Below are positions 9,718-22,300 of a stretch of DNA of 33,426 bases, one piece after another; within the stretch, counting starts at the first letter, position 1; each line of letters opens with the position of its first letter. The translations under genes were made by a program, and so were the position numbers. The DNA is from Actinomortierella ambigua (Eukaryota; Mortierellomycota; Mortierellomycetes; Mortierellales; Mortierellaceae), in contig JAAAJB010000349.1 of assembly GCA_016098155.1 (NCBI GenBank), forward strand, positions 3,981 to 37,406, in the 5' to 3' direction. A model generated the notes under the pieces. The model saw nothing but the letters and a program-made list of their open reading frames with translations, was not told the DNA's origin and searched no databases.

Positions 9718-11916
9718 CTACTCCAAATGCGTAATGCCCCTTGATCCCTGTTGGTTACGCAAGACCACGACCTGCCGCGACTTCTCCTGTGCAAAGGCAT
9801 TCTTGGTGGCCTTCTTTTCCTCGCGGCGACGCTGCTTCTCCAATCGAATGGCCTCCTTGCGAGCCTTCTTCTCATCCTTGGACTCGCCCTTGTTTCGCTT
9901 GGTACCCAAGTTTTCGGGCTCGACATACTCTTCCTCGTCTCCTTCCTCTTGCTCCTCACCCTCCTGAGCGTCTTCCTCGGCAGGCTCTGGTTCAGCCTGC
10001 TTGTTCTTCTGGCCCTTCTTCTTGTACTCTGTGACGACTGGCATGCCAGTCTTGGGGTCGATGTGTATCCGCTTGCGCGTGGTGCTCTCCTTGATCATTG
10101 TAGGGTGGTTCTCCAGGTTGGAATACGTGCTGAGGATCGTCTGCACGTCCCACGAGTCGCGCATCCGCTCGGCACGACTCCGCATATCCAGATCGAGCTC
10201 CTCGACCTTGGGTTCCTTCTTATGACGACGCATCGTTGTGGCGACCGATGCACGGTCATCATCATCGTCGTCCCCGCCATCCTGCAGCAGCGCATTACGA
10301 ATCGTCGACAGTTTGGTGGCCGAAGAGCCTTCCAAGACGGGCTTCATCTTGGAGCCGACAATCTCATAGTTGTCCAAAAAGTCGTCCAGGATCGAATCAA
10401 AGTCCTTGCGCAGCTCCTGATCCACCAGATCCGGGTCGTCCTCGTCCTCGTCCTCGTCAGAGTCTTCATACTCTCGCTCAATCTTGTCAAAGCGCTCGTC
10501 CAGGAGCGTCAGGTTCTCGTTACGGAACATGGCCGACGACGACATGGAAAACGTAGACGCCGACGCACCGCCCACCCGACGCTTCGATGTCTTGGACGCG
10601 CGGTCGTCCTCGAAATCGTCGTCCGACTCACCATAGTCGCCTTCGTCAGAGTCGTATTGTGCCTGATCGCGAGCCTTCTTAAACTTGTGGAACTCAGCCA
10701 TCCACGCCGGCTTGCCCTCTCCGCCTTTGCCTTCCTCCTCCTCCTCGTCTTCCTCATAATCTCCTTCTCCTTCTTCTTCGTCGTACTCGTCTTCATAGTC
10801 GTCATCGTCACCATACTCGCCCGGCTTCAAGAACGACTCCAGATCGCCCTCCTCACCATCCAACGCACCAAAGAAGGCCTCGTCCAAGTCCTCCTGTACA
10901 TAGGCATCGTCTTCCAGGGCCTCGAGCACCTCACGCAGATCCGTGGGCATGTCCGGGTTCAGACCGACGGGCGCCGCTCCCTGGTAGACATCGGCAAAGT
11001 CCAGCTCCTCACGCGACTGCAACACACCCGCAGGCAGCTTGATCTTTCGTGACTTTTCGGCCGGCGACATGTCCTGAGCGGCCGCGGCGTCCGTGAACTG
11101 GATGCCCTTGGACTGTCTTTCGGCCTTCTTTTGCTGGGCGGCCACCTGGGGCGCCACCATGAACACACCCTCGGACGAAGTGCCCATCTCTTTGAAATGC
11201 TGCGAGTAGTCGTACGAGCCGTCGTTGAACTCTTTGCCTTCCAGACCCAGCAATGCCGCCTTGCCAATTGCACTAATATTGTCAGAGATAGGGAGAGAGA
11301 GGAGGGCAAGAGAGGAGAGAAAGGAAAGGGACAAGGATAGTAGAAACGTTAGGAGAATGGCTCGAGGAGAAAGACAAGGATATATAGTTCAATGCCACAT
11401 TTAGAAAGAGGAGGAAAAGTCATACGCATCATCCACGGCGGGCTTGGTCTTCTTGGCAGTACGGACGGGTGCCTCAAGCAACTCAACCTCCTCGAGGGCC
11501 TTGTCATAGACGCCATAGTTGATGTGGTCCTGTTCCGCTGACAGGCCACCAAAGACGTCCTCGTCATCGTCGTCGCCGTCAAACTCCTCATGCGGCTCAG
11601 GAACCTATCGAGAAAATAAGATGAAGGGCAGAAAGATGTGAGAACAATAAGTCGTAAAGGACTCTTATTTTTTTTCTCTCTACCACAGCATCAGCCTCCC
11701 TGTGGAAGCGCTGGATGGCAACTTCCACCTTCGCCTCATGTCCAAAGTTTGTTTTTTCTTGGTCCGTACCTTGCCAAGCAAGTTGGCTGGAACAACCTCC
11801 CTCAGGACTCGCTGAGGGGCCGACTCATCACGGCTGAGGGGATCACGCTGGGAACGATGGACCAAATGAAAGTGCCTGGCATTCTTCCTGTCAATGAATT
11901 GCTTTTTTTTGCCCAT
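9718..11916 (-). CDS. LTV1: LTV1 ribosome biogenesis factor (40S assembly)
   Basis: Exons 11684-11916, 11426-11604 and 9718-11272 (minus strand). LTV1 binds the head of pre-40S particles, where uS3 and eS10 are placed, and its phosphorylation and release allow final 40S maturation. The N-terminus carries the family signature FHLVHRSQRDPLSRDESAPQ. Exon 3 opens after AAIGKAALLG and holds SYDYSQHFKEMG, the counterpart of the YDYLQH motif, then IKLPAGVL, long Asp/Glu stretches, DERFDKIEREYEDSDED, a STYSNLENHP motif, IHIDPKTGMPV and a Lys/Arg-rich C-terminus (ESKDEKKARKEAIRLEKQRR). All match the known order. Intron 1 (11605-11683) joins in phase and intron 2 (11273-11425) splits an Ala codon. One problem remains in exon 1: the frame read from the ATG through NLLGK does not continue into the frame that leads to exon 2 (HEAKVEVAIQRFHREADAV). 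An indel or an unusual splice near 11735-11770 is needed. Confidence 0.93.
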
Positions 11917-12788
11917 GTTGCCCGAGGTGTTTTATGTGAGGTTTGTGGAGTAGGAAAAGAGGGGTAGTTAATGCTCGTTGACGCACATGCAGAACCAATA
12001 AAAAAAATATAGCCAAAAGTAAACAATTCTCAAAGTATCGAAAAGAAAAAGCAGTCCACCTCCACCTCCACAAAGTTGGTGGCAAATTTCGGACGCAGAA
12101 ACACCGCAGCGCGCTCTTTCGACGGTATTTTGTTCTCTTTAGCGCCTTGGGGAGCACAGCGCCCTGCACGTTTTACATATCGTAGTTACTCAACTTTCTC
12201 TCTGGAGGGGCCTCAAGACAATGCAATCAGACTTGGGGCTTGGTCCAGCCCCGATTCCCTTTTTGCTTTTTAGTTTTTATAACTGCCTGATCGGCTCGGA
12301 ACCACCTAAGCTGCGGTAACCATGCATGGCATGTTCAAGGCTTTTCTCAAGTATTGATAGATTTTTACCCCAGTCAATCTAACCCTCCCTCGTCAATGCC
12401 CTAAAGCGTGCGATTAGGCTATCATCCCACTTCCTCCATCCTTTTGGATTTTCAAGCCATACAGGTAGCTGTTTCAATCAGCCTGGCTGCCTTTTTTTTT
12501 TCTTCTGGTGCTCAAACTTTTGGGCTCCAATGCAAGTGGTCTACCAAAAGGTAGTTTGTGCAAGGCTTTCAAACAATGCATAACCAGGTTTGATAGTGGA
12601 GGTTTAGTCTGCTGATTGCATGCCTTCTTTTTTTTTCTTTTCTTCTGTTTTTTTTTTATTTATGCCTAACTGCATGTCGTGCTCGACGGGGGGGCCGCAC
12701 AAAAAAAATAGCAATACAACATTGAAAATGTTTTCCCTCCCTCCTCCGCAATAGCTTGGGCTCAACGTTGTCTCTAGCTGGAGGCGAT
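11917..12788. other. Intergenic region upstream of LTV1
   Basis: This lies between the 3' end of the GCR1_C-type gene and the LTV1 start, both on the minus strand. It should hold the LTV1 promoter and the 3' UTR of the other gene. I found no tRNA and no open frame worth calling. Poly-T/poly-A runs occur at about 12490-12500 and 12625-12660. No clear PAC or RRPE ribosome-biogenesis promoter element was seen. Confidence 0.4.
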
Positions 12789-15132
12789 CTAGTGAGTCTC
12801 CACATCGGCATCGTCAGCAGTAGCAGCCGCAGCAACGGCATGCCTAGGGTAAGGGGGCGGGTAGCGCTTCTTGGGGCCCTTGGGCAAGGAATAGTAAAAG
12901 CGACTAAGCGTGACCATCTTGTCGACCTTGACCTGGACAGCCGCCAAGGCGAGCTTCTCAATCTCGTCGCTCATCTCACCCGTCGGAGGAAACTCGATCA
13001 AGATGGCATTGATGACATCCTTCTTGAACCAAAAGACCGTGTCCTTCTTGTCGCCCTGGCGCCACTCCATCCCATACCACATCTCGAGCTGCCACAGCGG
13101 GTACGGTTGATCCTCCGTCCCATAGAAAAACTCTTGCCACACATTCTCCAACGTTTGCTGGTCCCGCGGAATCAGGTACACCCGCACGTCCTTTGGCCAG
13201 CTCGCGTACGGCTTCTCCAGCGCCTTCTTGCCCCTGGCCAGCGCCTTGGCATTGGCATAGGCGAGTGTGGCGTCCATCCAGTCGGTCAGGTTTTTGAGAT
13301 TGTACGCCCGAGTATCCGGGATCTCGTGCCCCGGAATGTGGGCTGGCTGCTGCTGTTGTTGTTGTTGATGATGGTGATGATGATGCTGCTGGCGCTGCAC
13401 TTCGAGGTGCTGTCGCCGCTGATGACGCTCCAGCTGCTGTTGCTGCTGCCGCATCTCTTGCTGCTCCACCTGCTGCTGGTACTGTTGCTGCGCCTGCTGC
13501 TGATGACGCGTCACCGACGCTCCTCCACGTGGTCCACGCGGCTGGATGGGAACCTGCCGTGTCTTGCTGCCTCCTCGTCCGCCTGCTCCTCCTCCTCCAG
13601 TTTCAGTGCCCTCTGCACTGTAACTTTCGCCATCTCCACCGCCGCCATGGGTGGTGTCTGCTCCTGCAGCAAGGGTTGAATCCTGGGGGACCTCTAACGC
13701 CAACTCTGCTTCTGTAGAATCGACTTCCATCGCGTCCTCCGTCTTGACTTTGCGGCTGGTGGTGGTCGTGCTGGTGGAAGCCGTAGTGGAAGCTGCAGCA
13801 GCTTGTTGACGAGCTCTGGCCGTCGTCGAGTTTTTGCGTGCACCACCCCGTCCTCCTCCTCCGCTGGGCGTGGGTGCTGCAGATCCCGAAGCCGATCCTG
13901 AGGATCCTGAAGACGGTGTCGACGATGGAGCAGCAGCTGTAGCAGCCGACTCCGCCGTTGGACTCTGATGAGCCGAAGAGGACCCGGAACCACCTGCCAC
14001 TGCGGTTGAATGACCATCGGCAGCAGCGATAGCAGTCCCACTAGCACTCGCGGTGCCAGTGGCCGTCGTGGTCATCAAGGAAGAAGGGGAAATGGGCTGC
14101 TTGAGCAAGATGGAGCGATAAGCATCCGCATGGTCCATCCGGATCTTCAACGACTGCATGAGCAGCTCATCCTGCAAGCGATAAAAGTCCCAGAGCCCCA
14201 CGAAATGTTCCCGAAACTGGGTCGCCAGATCGACCTTGAGCGTCCCGACCTGGTCCTCCACATTGCTCAGCCGAGTCGAGACCTGGTGCACGGCCTCGCG
14301 CGACGTTCGCATGTCCGTTCGAAGACTGTTCAACATCCCCAGATATTCCTTCGTCAGCTCCCGATGCCCACTCAACTCTGCGCGCAGCGCTTGCAGTTGC
14401 GAGCGCAGCCCATGAAGCTCCCCGTTCAGACTCGCCACCCCGGACGCCGACAGCGCTACGGCCGTGGTCGTCGTCGCAGTTCTCGTGGGCGAAGACCCTG
14501 AATTCGGCGAGGACGACGGCGAGGAAGACGACGCGGGAGACGAACCTGCTGCTGCTGTTGAGGTCTCTGCAGTGATTGGAACAGATTGTTCGGGTCGTCG
14601 CTTCTTGGGAGGCTGCTGCTGAACAGTTTGTTGCTCCTGCCGTGGCTGTCTGTGTTGCTGTTGCTGCTGTTGCCTCTGTGGATGCCTGTGCTGCTGCTGC
14701 TGCTGCTGGTGCTGCTGCTGTTGTTGCTGTTGTTGCACCGGCTGCTGCTTTTGATCTTTCAGCTGCTGTTGCTGTTTTCGCAGTTGCTCCAATTGCAGTT
14801 GCTGTTGCTGCAGCTGTTGCTGTCGCTGCTGTTGCTGCTGCAGCTGTTGTTGTTGCATTCGCTCATGTCGCTTCTCGTTCTCAGACTCGGCTGCGCGGCT
14901 GTATGGCGCAGACCGACGCAAGTGGAATGACCGCGCAGGTGGCTGGGACTCGGACCTGGACGATGTCCTCGTCGTCATCGTACTGGTGGTAGCGGAAGTC
15001 GACGGAGAACCGGCAGGTACCAACGCCTCCGGCGCAGCAGTCGCAGGCCCCGTGGAAGTTGGTGCTTGCACATCCTTGGGAGGAGTAGGAGTACCAGGAA
15101 TAGTAGAAGGAGTAGCCATAGCAGTAGGAGTA

Positions 15133-15164
<32 letters not shown>

Positions 15165-15881
15165 AGTTGTTGGTGGTGAAGACGAAGGAGAAAGATCAGA
15201 CTGTGGCTGCAAAGCTGTCAAAGACGCGGAAGACCGAGAGGACGTTGACGATGGGCCATCCGTCTGCCGTTGCTCGTCCTTGGTGACATGGACAGCAGGA
15301 CGCTTCTCTGGAGGCGAAGCTTCTCTCGATGCAGACGACGTCTTTGAAACTTGATCCATGCCGGTGTCTTCGAACGGTCTCTTATGGCCTCTTGGCGATG
15401 ACGGAGCAGCAATCGAAGCAGCAGGAGCAGTCGAAGCAGCAGCAGCAGCTGAAGGAGCAGCAGCAAGAGCAGCAGCAAGAGCAGTGGAAGCAACGTCGCC
15501 GCGTTGCGTTGGCTGTTTTGGGTGGTGTTCCTCCTCCTCTCCTTCTACGTCTTCCGGGCGGTGGATGGATTCCTGGTCCATATCTCGCTGTGAAGCTGGC
15601 TGCTGCTGCTGGCGGTGGTGATGCTGCTGCTGGACAAGGGGTTCGCTCTGTGGATCGTCAGCGTTGGTTCTCTCGGCAGGATCAGACGTGGGTAGTGGTT
15701 CGGCTACTTGTTGGTGGGGCGAAGGAGTTTCGGCGTCTTTGGGGTTGTTTGTTTGGTCTGAAGACGATGGGGAGATCTCCTGAGAGGCGGGAGTTTGGAC
15801 GGATGGCGCGGACGCGGTGGCTCCATTCGTGGAATGGTCGGTGGTGGTGGGGGCAGCCGCGGGCTGGGGCTGCGAAGTCAT
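12789..15881 (-). CDS. Gln-rich protein with GCR1_C-like DNA-binding domain
   Basis: One uninterrupted frame of 1030 residues, starting at an ATG (15881-15879). Most of it is low in complexity: Ser/Thr/Pro/Ala-rich N-terminus, long polyQ (about residues 337-420), Gly/Ser stretches and a Gln/His-rich run (about 790-845). A predicted coiled coil of Leu-rich heptads covers about 485-595 (ELHGLRSQLQALRAEL and following). The C-terminus (about 895-970) resembles the GCR1_C family: VYLIPRDQQTLENVWQEFFYG, then LEMWYGMEWR and a Phe-Lys-rich helix ending INAILIEF. In yeast Gcr1 this domain binds CT-box DNA upstream of glycolytic genes, and Mucoromycota encode many such proteins. A role as a DNA-binding regulator that multimerises through the coiled coil is inferred. 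The target genes are unknown. Confidence 0.75.
14620..14870 (-). repeat. CAG/CAA tract encoding polyQ in the GCR1_C-type gene
   Basis: Mixed CTG/TTG triplets on +, read as CAG/CAA on the coding strand, encode a long Gln-rich segment (about residues 337-420) broken by Leu, His, Lys and Arg. The same gene has a GCT run encoding Ala at about 15133-15165 and a second Gln/His run near 13340-13510. Confidence 0.9.
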
Positions 15882-16374
15882 GGAGGAGAGCGCAATGGGG
15901 GCTGGAGTTGCGCTTGGGTGGGGGAAGGAGGGAGCAATGAGAGGGATCGAATGAGTGGGTGAGTGTGAGGGTACAGTGTGTTTGTGTGTATATGTGTCTA
16001 TGTTTTACAATCAGCACGAGGTTGGGTTGGTGGAGAGAGTGAGAATGAGTGAGAAAGTGCGAGAGAAAGATACCCAGGAACGGTACGGTACACACACATC
16101 CACGTCAATTGTGTATTTTAGCCTCTCAAACTTACAGTGCTGCAAGAACAATGGTGAAAGAGAATTTTGCACAAAGCAGTTTTGCACAAACAGGGGCAGG
16201 CATGTCACTGTCTCTTTATTTTTGTTTTTTTTTTCCCGTCGGGGGCTGTAGGTCTTTGTAGCCCCATCTATCGTCTTACGCTTCAAAGAGCTCTCTCTCT
16301 CTCAAAGAATGTGGTTGACACACAATCGTGTATTGTATGGCCGTATGAAAAATAAATCCCGAGAGAGTGGGACC
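15882..16374. other. Intergenic region, IKS1 3' end to GCR1_C-type gene start
   Basis: About 490 bases between two minus-strand genes. It should hold the 3' UTR of the IKS1-type kinase and the promoter of the GCR1_C-type gene. A GT-rich part (about 15970-16000) and a poly-T run (about 16215-16235) are seen. No gene is supported. Confidence 0.45.
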
Positions 16375-19300
16375 CTACGGCGCCGCACACACCTGACCAC
16401 GACTTGCGATCCAGACGCACATCACCCACAACAGCTGCACTGCAAGTCCAGTTGCAAAGGCTACCCAGAACAGGCTCTGCCTCTCCGACAGTCTGAACGG
16501 CAGTACCAACGACAGGACCTGCACGCCATGGTCGTCAAAGTGCCCCTGTCCTTGTGTGCGAACAAGAGCCTGACCACCACCACCTCCTCCCTCATATGAT
16601 CCAATTGTCATCGTTGTCGTCGCCGCCACCATGGGTAACAGACCATTGGAACTTGTCCCGCCTCTCTCTTCTTCTTCTTGCTCTACTTCCTCTTGTGTTG
16701 AATCAACTCTTTCCTGCTCATCGTCATCGTCTTCGAAATCACGCGCGTATCCATCGCCAGTGACGCTCGATTCGCTTGCCTCGTGTTGTCCCCCTGTTGC
16801 CCTCTGTTGCTGTTGCTGTGGTTGTCGTCGCCGCCTGCGTTTGCCGCTAATCATCTTCACGTTCGTACTCTGGTGTCCAGGCTCCTCCGACGGAGATGGA
16901 TGGTACTGGTGGTACTCGTGGTGGTGGTGGTGGTGGTGGTGGTAACCACCGTTCCCGGCCAAGATGGCAAGCAGGTATCGGTCCCAGACCATCGTCAACG
17001 TCAAGAGCGGATACAGAACAATTGGTCGCACCGTGATCGGATAGCAGAGCCACTGGCTGAACCAGATCCGTGTCAGCAGACTTGCAAACGTCGCCACCGT
17101 CGACACCGGACTATGCCATAGCACGTGGCGGCCTGCTGGTCGCAGAAAGGAATGCCAGTCGTCGTCGTTATCTTCGTTGTCCATCTCAATTCTCGACCCG
17201 TTAGGACGCCTACTGCTCTTGTGATGGCGATAGTGATGATGACGATCGTCATCACCGCTATCGCCATCATCGCTACCACGACTTGTGCCTCCATCGCCAC
17301 CAGCACTACCAGAGCCGCTTTGCTTCTCCATCCTTTGGATCGGAGGTTCAGCCCAAGATCGGCGCACGCTCGTCCTCTGCGCGTGGCTCCCCTTTCCCCT
17401 TCTCTTGTCTCCTTCTTTGTCACCTTCTTCATTTACGTCCGCATCATCTCCTTCAGCTCCATCAGAGCCACTCTCCCTCGACTCCTTGTGCCTTCTCATA
17501 CTCCGATTCCGCAAGCCACCTCCTTGGGTCATTCGGCTGGTTTGAGCATCAGCGAGCGATGACCGGCGACGTCGGCGTCGCAGCAAAGAGGAGGAGGGCT
17601 CTCCGAGTGTGTGCGGGGGAGCACATGATCGACGGCGACCACCATCACCCACACCAGTGGCAGCAGCAGCAGAGTCTGTCTGCCAACTTGTACCGTCCGA
17701 TGCTACCCCAGCATCTTCATTGTCACCATCTTCATCGCCATCATTCATATTGTCTTTGGCGGAACGGCCTCGGGCCTTGCTACTGCTGTTACCGCTGTTG
17801 CTGCTGGTGGTGGTGGTGGTCTGGGAGAGCATCATTCCATTGCGAGGACCACTGGTGATCCTATCATTCCGTCCGCGTCCTTGATGCGGAGAATGGTGAT
17901 TGGCCAAGGCCGACCAATAAGACGACGAAGGAGAAGGCTGCCCGTGTCGAGACGCGAGGACAATCTCGTCGCCGCTGGAGCGGTGGTCGTCGTCCTTCTC
18001 CGTGACCCGAATGGGTCCTGGAGGACTCTCTTGCAGCAGCGAATGCATCGATTCGACTGTTGTCGCGTACAGGTTTCTAGCAGGCTTTTGAAAGAAAAGG
18101 AGAAGAGAAAAAAAAAGAATGAACGGGAAAGAGAGGATCATGTTTTGTGCAATAGGAGTAAAAGACAAGGTTGTGTTCAAAATAGTTAGTTTTGCTGCAT
18201 AGTCATTCTTTCTCTTTGATTTTCTTTTCACATAAAAAAGTCCGATACACTTGTTGTTGGATGAATTGTGAGTTCGCCCCAGTTTTATTCTGGCTCCCTT
18301 TTTTTTTTCTTTTCTCTCCTTCTCTTTCAGCAAGTGATGCTGAAGCCAATACCCCACCCGCCTTCTTTTTTTGCTTCATTGGGCAACGGAGAAATTACGA
18401 GGAAAGGGTAAGAAGGAGAGTGTTTACAAAAGACGCAGAAGAAGGAAAGAAAAAAGAAAGGGCTTAGGAAGGTCGACTTACCCTATCTCTCTCCCTAGAC
18501 GAGCTCTGAACTCTTATTTTTTTGCGGTTGCCTGTCAAGGGCCCGCCGAGCTCACTGGGACCCCTTTCCTCCTCCTCCACATCCTCCTCTCTTTCTTCCA
18601 CTTCTTCCATTTCTTCATCTTCCTCCTCCTCCGTCATCGTCGTTCCAGAATGACCTCCTCCAAGACGCGCTGCTGCTGCTTCTGCTTCTGTCTCCGACGT
18701 CGGCACTTGCACCGCCTCTGACTCATCAACGCTCGAACTTTGCAGGGAAACATCCACCATGTCCTCGTCACCTTCTTCCAGTGACATCGCGGACACGACC
18801 GAATCGCCCAGTGTCGATCGGGCAAGGGCCGTCGTCGTACCCGTACCAGTGCTCGTGCTCGTGCTCATCATGTTATTCGTTCGTTTGGCCCGACCGCGGC
18901 TCTGTAGAGGTGAATGATACCCCTCTGAAAACGGGTGCTGACCTCCACCACCACCACGACCCCTTGTAGCGGTGGCGGCGGCAGCCGAGGACGAGGCCAA
19001 GGCTTGCCGATGTGTTGTTCCTCCTGTGAGATAAAACCCTTCGCCATAAGGGTAGTGTAGCATCCTTCGTCGAAGCATGTGTCGCAGGCCAAGTCCAAGG
19101 GGCTTGACTCGCTTACCGGGGCCACGGATACCAGGGAGCCTAGAGACATTGGCTCCTCCTCCTCCTCCTGCTCCACCTGTGGGATAGTTCTGTTGGGTTT
19201 GACGGAGAGGCCGGTGGCCATGGGAGGCGTCTTGGTGTCGGAGAGCAGAGCGACTCCTTCGTCGCACAAGAGTGTTCACTCCTGGAGAAGAGGATGCCGC

Positions 19301-22300
19301 TAAATGGGGAAGAGAGGGAATAGGATGGTCCATGGTTGGACTATCCAGAGATGTCATGGTGGCGCTGGACGACCTGTCGACAGAAGATGGGCCAGAAATG
19401 TTGATGTGATTGGTGGTGGCGGCGGCGGTGGTGGTGGTGGTGGAGGAGGTGGTTCTACTAGCGTCGTTGCTGCCTTCCCGAGCCATTCGCTCGCGTTGTG
19501 GAGCTAGTGTCTGCAAAATCTCATCGCAACTTGGTCGCTTTGACTTGTCGGTCGAAAGCAGCATCTTGATGAGGATCTTGAGTTCCTCTGGAACAACTCT
19601 GCCTTCAGGTCCATCGGAGGGTAGCGAAATCCTGTGAGAGAGAGAGAGGAGGGTTTGCGTTAATTGTAATGTCATCCATTGACGGGTTAGTTCAAAGACA
19701 GCTTTCAATCCTTCAATTTTCCTATGCGATAAAGTCGCCGGGCGTCACTTGTAATCACAGCGGATCAAATTAAGCAGGGAGTCACTTACGATCTTAAACC
19801 TCGAATCTCTTCTTTTAGCAGATCCACATCGTCAATCTGCGAATACGGTAATCGCGAATAGCACAGGTAGTAGAGGATCATGCCGAGTGACCACATATCT
19901 CCCTTGAACGAGAACCCGTTTGTGAATCGACCATGCTCATCAACTGAGAGGCGGACACGAGGGAACAGCAAAGAGGAAGAATGGAAGTTAGCTTAGCGAC
20001 AAGTATGACTGATCAACTTCTCTTTTCTCTTCATTTCTTTTTCATGCCTTTCAAAGGTTACCTTGAAGCAGTTCCGGAGCCAAAAACTCGAGTGTCCCTG
20101 TAGCACCGGTCCGATCGCGCTTCGCGGCCTGATCGAGGACTTCGCACTCGCCAAAATCTGAGATGAGGACCCGTGGTGGTGGTCGTCGCTCACCCTTGGT
20201 TCCCTTGACCCGATTGTCCGAGTAGCTAAGAAGCAAGTTTGGCGGCTTGAGGTCACGGTGGATGATGCCTAGTCGGTGTAGATGGGCCAGGCCCTCGCAA
20301 ATATCGAAAAAGAAGCTCCAGACTTCGGAGATGGACAAGAAATGCTGGGCCGGCAACGGGCCCTTCGATCCAATGCTGTCGTTGGGTGGCGACGAAGCGG
20401 CTGCTTCTCCCACGGTTGTTGTTGCTGTTGTTGTTGCTGCTGCTGCTGCTGCTGCCTGCTTTCGCCTCTCCTGAAGTATTCGCTCTCGAGCCGACAACGG
20501 TTTCTTTGGCTCCGTATCGTTGCTTCCGCCGCTGTTTTTGACATTGTTGTTGTTGCTGCTGCTGCTGCTGCCGTCACTTCCACCTTTGGTCGACACTCCG
20601 CCACTTCCACCCAGTGCACCAGCAATCTCACGCTCCGGAAGCGCCTCGATGTACTCCTCCAGATTTCCACCGTTGGCACACTCCATGAGAATGAAGAGAC
20701 AGGCGACTTCGGGACCAAACTTGGTCAAGCGGTGGTTCTCCAGCCAAGCATGCTTGTAGCTGATGATGTTTGGGTGGTGAAGTCGTTCCAGCAGATGTAC
20801 CTCTCTTAACATCTGGACCAGCCAGTCATGGTTGTCCCCGATGGCCACCTTTTTGATCGCGTACTCGCCTAGGAAGACACCATCTAAAATGTGCTGACAA
20901 AGAAAGACCGATCCGCGGAAACCTTTGCCCAGTTTGACTTGTTCGACAAAGAACCGTTCATAGTATCCTTGATTGAGTGCGTCGTGCGACAACGGTGGTG
21001 CGTCATTCAGCGACCTGGAGCTGGCGGGGTCCTGGTCGCTCATCGATGCTCCATCCAAATCAAGTGAAGTCCTGCTGGATGACGTGGGTGTGCTGATGGC
21101 TGATGGGGGACGGATCGGTGCTCCTAGTGTGGATCTCCTTGTCAACGCTTGACTAAAACGAGAGGAACGAGAAAAGATGAAGAGGCGCGTGAGTATGATG
21201 CAACATGGTGTTTGAAAATGATATCGGTTTGTGAGCCAGTAGCAAGAAAAAAAAACAACAACAAAGCTTACTTTGCTTCGGAGAGGAGTCGGAAGTAATT
21301 CGAGTCCATGAACGAAGTGGCACCCATTGATGCGTCCTTTTGTTTTTGGTCGTCGTACGAACGAAGAAAGAAAAAAAAGGGTAGTAAATGTGGGGATCGG
21401 AGCAAATGATGAATTAGGTTCGTTGGAATAATTTCTTAAACAGGTGGTTCAGTTGAGCCATTTTGTTGTTGCGGTATTCTTACCTCTTCATCCACCGTAG
21501 TGCCTGGATCCAGTGGGCGCCTGCAGAGCGCGCAAATGGTACGATCGGACTCTTCCATATCCAGCGGCTTACCCGGTAGTAAAACAAGGAGAGAAAAAAA
21601 TAGAGATTGGTAAGTTTTACTTTCGGCTCTTTCCCAAGAGGATCTCCGGCCAATACACGATGCCTCTTCACAAAACAATCGAGTGTCAGCTGTTCCTTAC
21701 CATGCCCGAATGAGAGTTGGGCCCAATGGTTGTTTGGACAACGAGCGACTGCATCTCTGGGTTGTACAGGACAGTCCGTCCTCGAGGTGGTGAGCGTCTA
21801 GTTGAAAGTCCCAAAACGATGTAGTAGATCAAGTTGTCCTAGGCGGGTTAGCGAAGAAAGAACAAAAAAAAACCGTGCGAGTAATCACAAGAGACGATCA
21901 AGGTTGGGGATATTCCTACAGAATGACGCGCCATTCCTGAGAATACGGGACAATCTCGTTCGTTGGGGTGCGATCCAGTGGGGATGGGACTTCTCCTCCC
22001 CCTCTTGGTCCTCCAGCAGACCATAGTGGCAGTGCAAGTGACAGGGACATACTGCGCCTCGCGCGAGGCTGCGGCGGCATAGCGACGAGGTCGTGTTCGC
22101 TCGGAGTGGCTGGAAAGGGATGATGGGCCAGATGGGGCTGCCGTCGATCATGGCGGCCGCGAAAGAGAACAGGGGGGCGAAGGAACTCTGAAGGGTCGGA
22201 CTCGTGGCCCTGTTGGTCGTCCGTCGGAGACAATTCGCCGCTGGCTCTGTCATTGTTCTGCCATGAAATGGACAGACTTGGATGGGGAATCAGCCATGGC

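Noticed and set aside
9001..9720. Dinucleotide runs as traces of a mobile element
   Set aside because: No terminal inverted repeats, target-site duplications or transposase/reverse transcriptase coding found anywhere in the window.
9751..11052. 433-residue open frame on + opposite LTV1
   Set aside because: Antisense shadow of acidic GAC/GAG-rich codons. The Leu/Val-rich product matches no family and the LTV1 frame on the other strand is certain.
12230..12310. Possible tRNA (B-box-like GGTCCAGCCCC)
   Set aside because: No A box, cloverleaf or acceptor stem pairing could be found.
12756..13679. 307-residue open frame on + opposite the GCR1_C-type gene
   Set aside because: Antisense shadow of Gln- and His-rich codons, giving Leu runs.
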